From Glandiceps talaboti (Eukaryota; Hemichordata; Enteropneusta; Spengelidae), in assembly GCF_964340395.1 (NCBI RefSeq), contig NC_135563.1:10161575-10225574 (forward strand): DNA of 64,000 bases, in the 5' to 3' direction. The position numbers were made by a program, and so were the translations under genes. How positions within the stretch are numbered: position 1 is the first letter of the stretch; every line of letters begins with the position of its first letter. This document shows, piece after piece, positions 63,045 to 64,000 of the stretch. Under the pieces are notes generated by a model that ran no database searches, had not been told where the DNA came from, and worked only from the letters and a program-made list of their open reading frames with translations.

Positions 63045-64000
63045 GTGATTGTGTATGTGTTAAAGGCAATGGGAGTTGGATCGGATTCCATAGCGTACGA
63101 ACCTACACTACACCATATCCATTCATACAGAATCAGTCTGATTGAAGGGTATAGAAGCTATAATGCTGAATACTGAATGGTTGATATCCGTATCAATGTT
63201 ATATTTAGCATTTATATTAGAAGGAATGGATCGCATTGAATAAGGTTCATTAATTGATATTGGGAACATTACATTTCTAAGTACAGTGAAAAAAAGTATA
63301 GCGTATACTACACTCTCATTTGTGATGCCATCATTATGCCTAAGTTATCTCTATTATACTATATTGGTAACATTTCCACTCATAATTTATTTGTCTTTAA
63401 ATTAACCATGGCAGTTGTGAAATTCCATATTAAAACTGAAGGTCGTCGTAGGAAATGTCGAATGTGTGAGTTGATGTCATCACGTGATACTTCGAGTGTT
63501 CTCCAAGCATCTATTCATTCGCAGAGTCATCAATAAATAATTTCTAAAGCTCGAGTTTCTGTTAATGAGTAATTTGCACCATGTTTGCTTTAGAGTGATA
63601 AAGAAAGGCATAAAAGAATGCTACGTCACATAGCGCTATGTTTTCATTTTTTTTCTGTGTCCGCCGTTTTTCAGTTTGTCAGTAAAATTCGGTCTCCATG
63701 CGTTATCACCATAAATTCATTTATCCATAAAATGAGATTAAATTTGGTATTGTTACGCTGTAAAGGATCTAGGAAGACTGGTTGGCGTGTTTTTTCTGTT
63801 TTCCAATGATAAAGATAAACATATATTTTCAGAATAAATTTCAATAGAATTATCAAGTGTGAAGCCTGGAAAGTTGTATACCACAAGGAACCTCGCTGCG
63901 AGAAAGACTATTTCATTCGGTGTAAATTGAGATAGTTTTGTTAATACACAGGGAAACATTATTTGAATATTTTTATACTGGCACGATTAAATATTTTGTC
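63045..64000. other. AT-rich DNA without recognisable feature
   Basis: Frames of 60-71 codons on both strands are unrecognised. No repeat was noticed before the window ends. Confidence 0.5.

Overview
The window looks like nuclear DNA of a multicellular animal, probably a marine invertebrate. It is AT-rich, carries no operon-like or dense coding, is crowded with long di-, tri-, tetra- and pentanucleotide microsatellites, and contains many short non-autonomous inverted-repeat elements (MITEs and foldbacks). I cannot name the species or phylum from the sequence. No protein-coding gene, rRNA or canonical tRNA could be supported. The longest open frames are translations of microsatellites or are compatible with chance, so the window is intergenic or deep intronic. 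Layout: 1-8 kb holds a pentanucleotide array, a TCTA/TCTG array, a possible SINE remnant, a cluster of TAATTA motifs, a strong G-quadruplex motif, the first copy of a TA-flanked MITE family, a degenerate ~43-bp repeat and a large ATGT/GA array. 8-13 kb holds paired AT tracts enclosing a hammerhead-ribozyme-like core, a 132-bp foldback and the second copy of the MITE family. 13-19 kb is mainly tetranucleotide arrays. 19.2-20.0 kb stacks three degenerate tandem repeats. 20.9-22.4 kb has a MITE, an AT tract, a second hammerhead-like core on the minus strand and another MITE. 23 kb is a 550-bp CACAA-type array. 24.7-31 kb has GT, CCAA/CAGA and GAT/ATC arrays and a short hairpin element. 33.9-34.5 kb is a degenerate ~210-240-bp tandem repeat. 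37-38.8 kb has two inverted-repeat elements and an interrupted duplication. 43.4-44.0, 48.4-48.9 and 49.5-49.8 kb are very large compound microsatellites, several of which switch strand and so form perfect palindromes. The 49.5 kb palindrome lies between two ~290-bp direct duplicates. 56.4-57.4 kb has a second pair of direct duplicates enclosing a 46-bp minisatellite and a 114-bp foldback. The last 6 kb has further compound microsatellites. No genes act together here. The structure is that of a repeat landscape shaped by replication slippage, MITE insertion and local duplication. The most interesting signal is the pair of hammerhead-like cores. They share the same core layout (CUGACGA, stem II, GAAAC, short stem III, GUA), differ in stem sequence, and both sit beside AT microsatellites.
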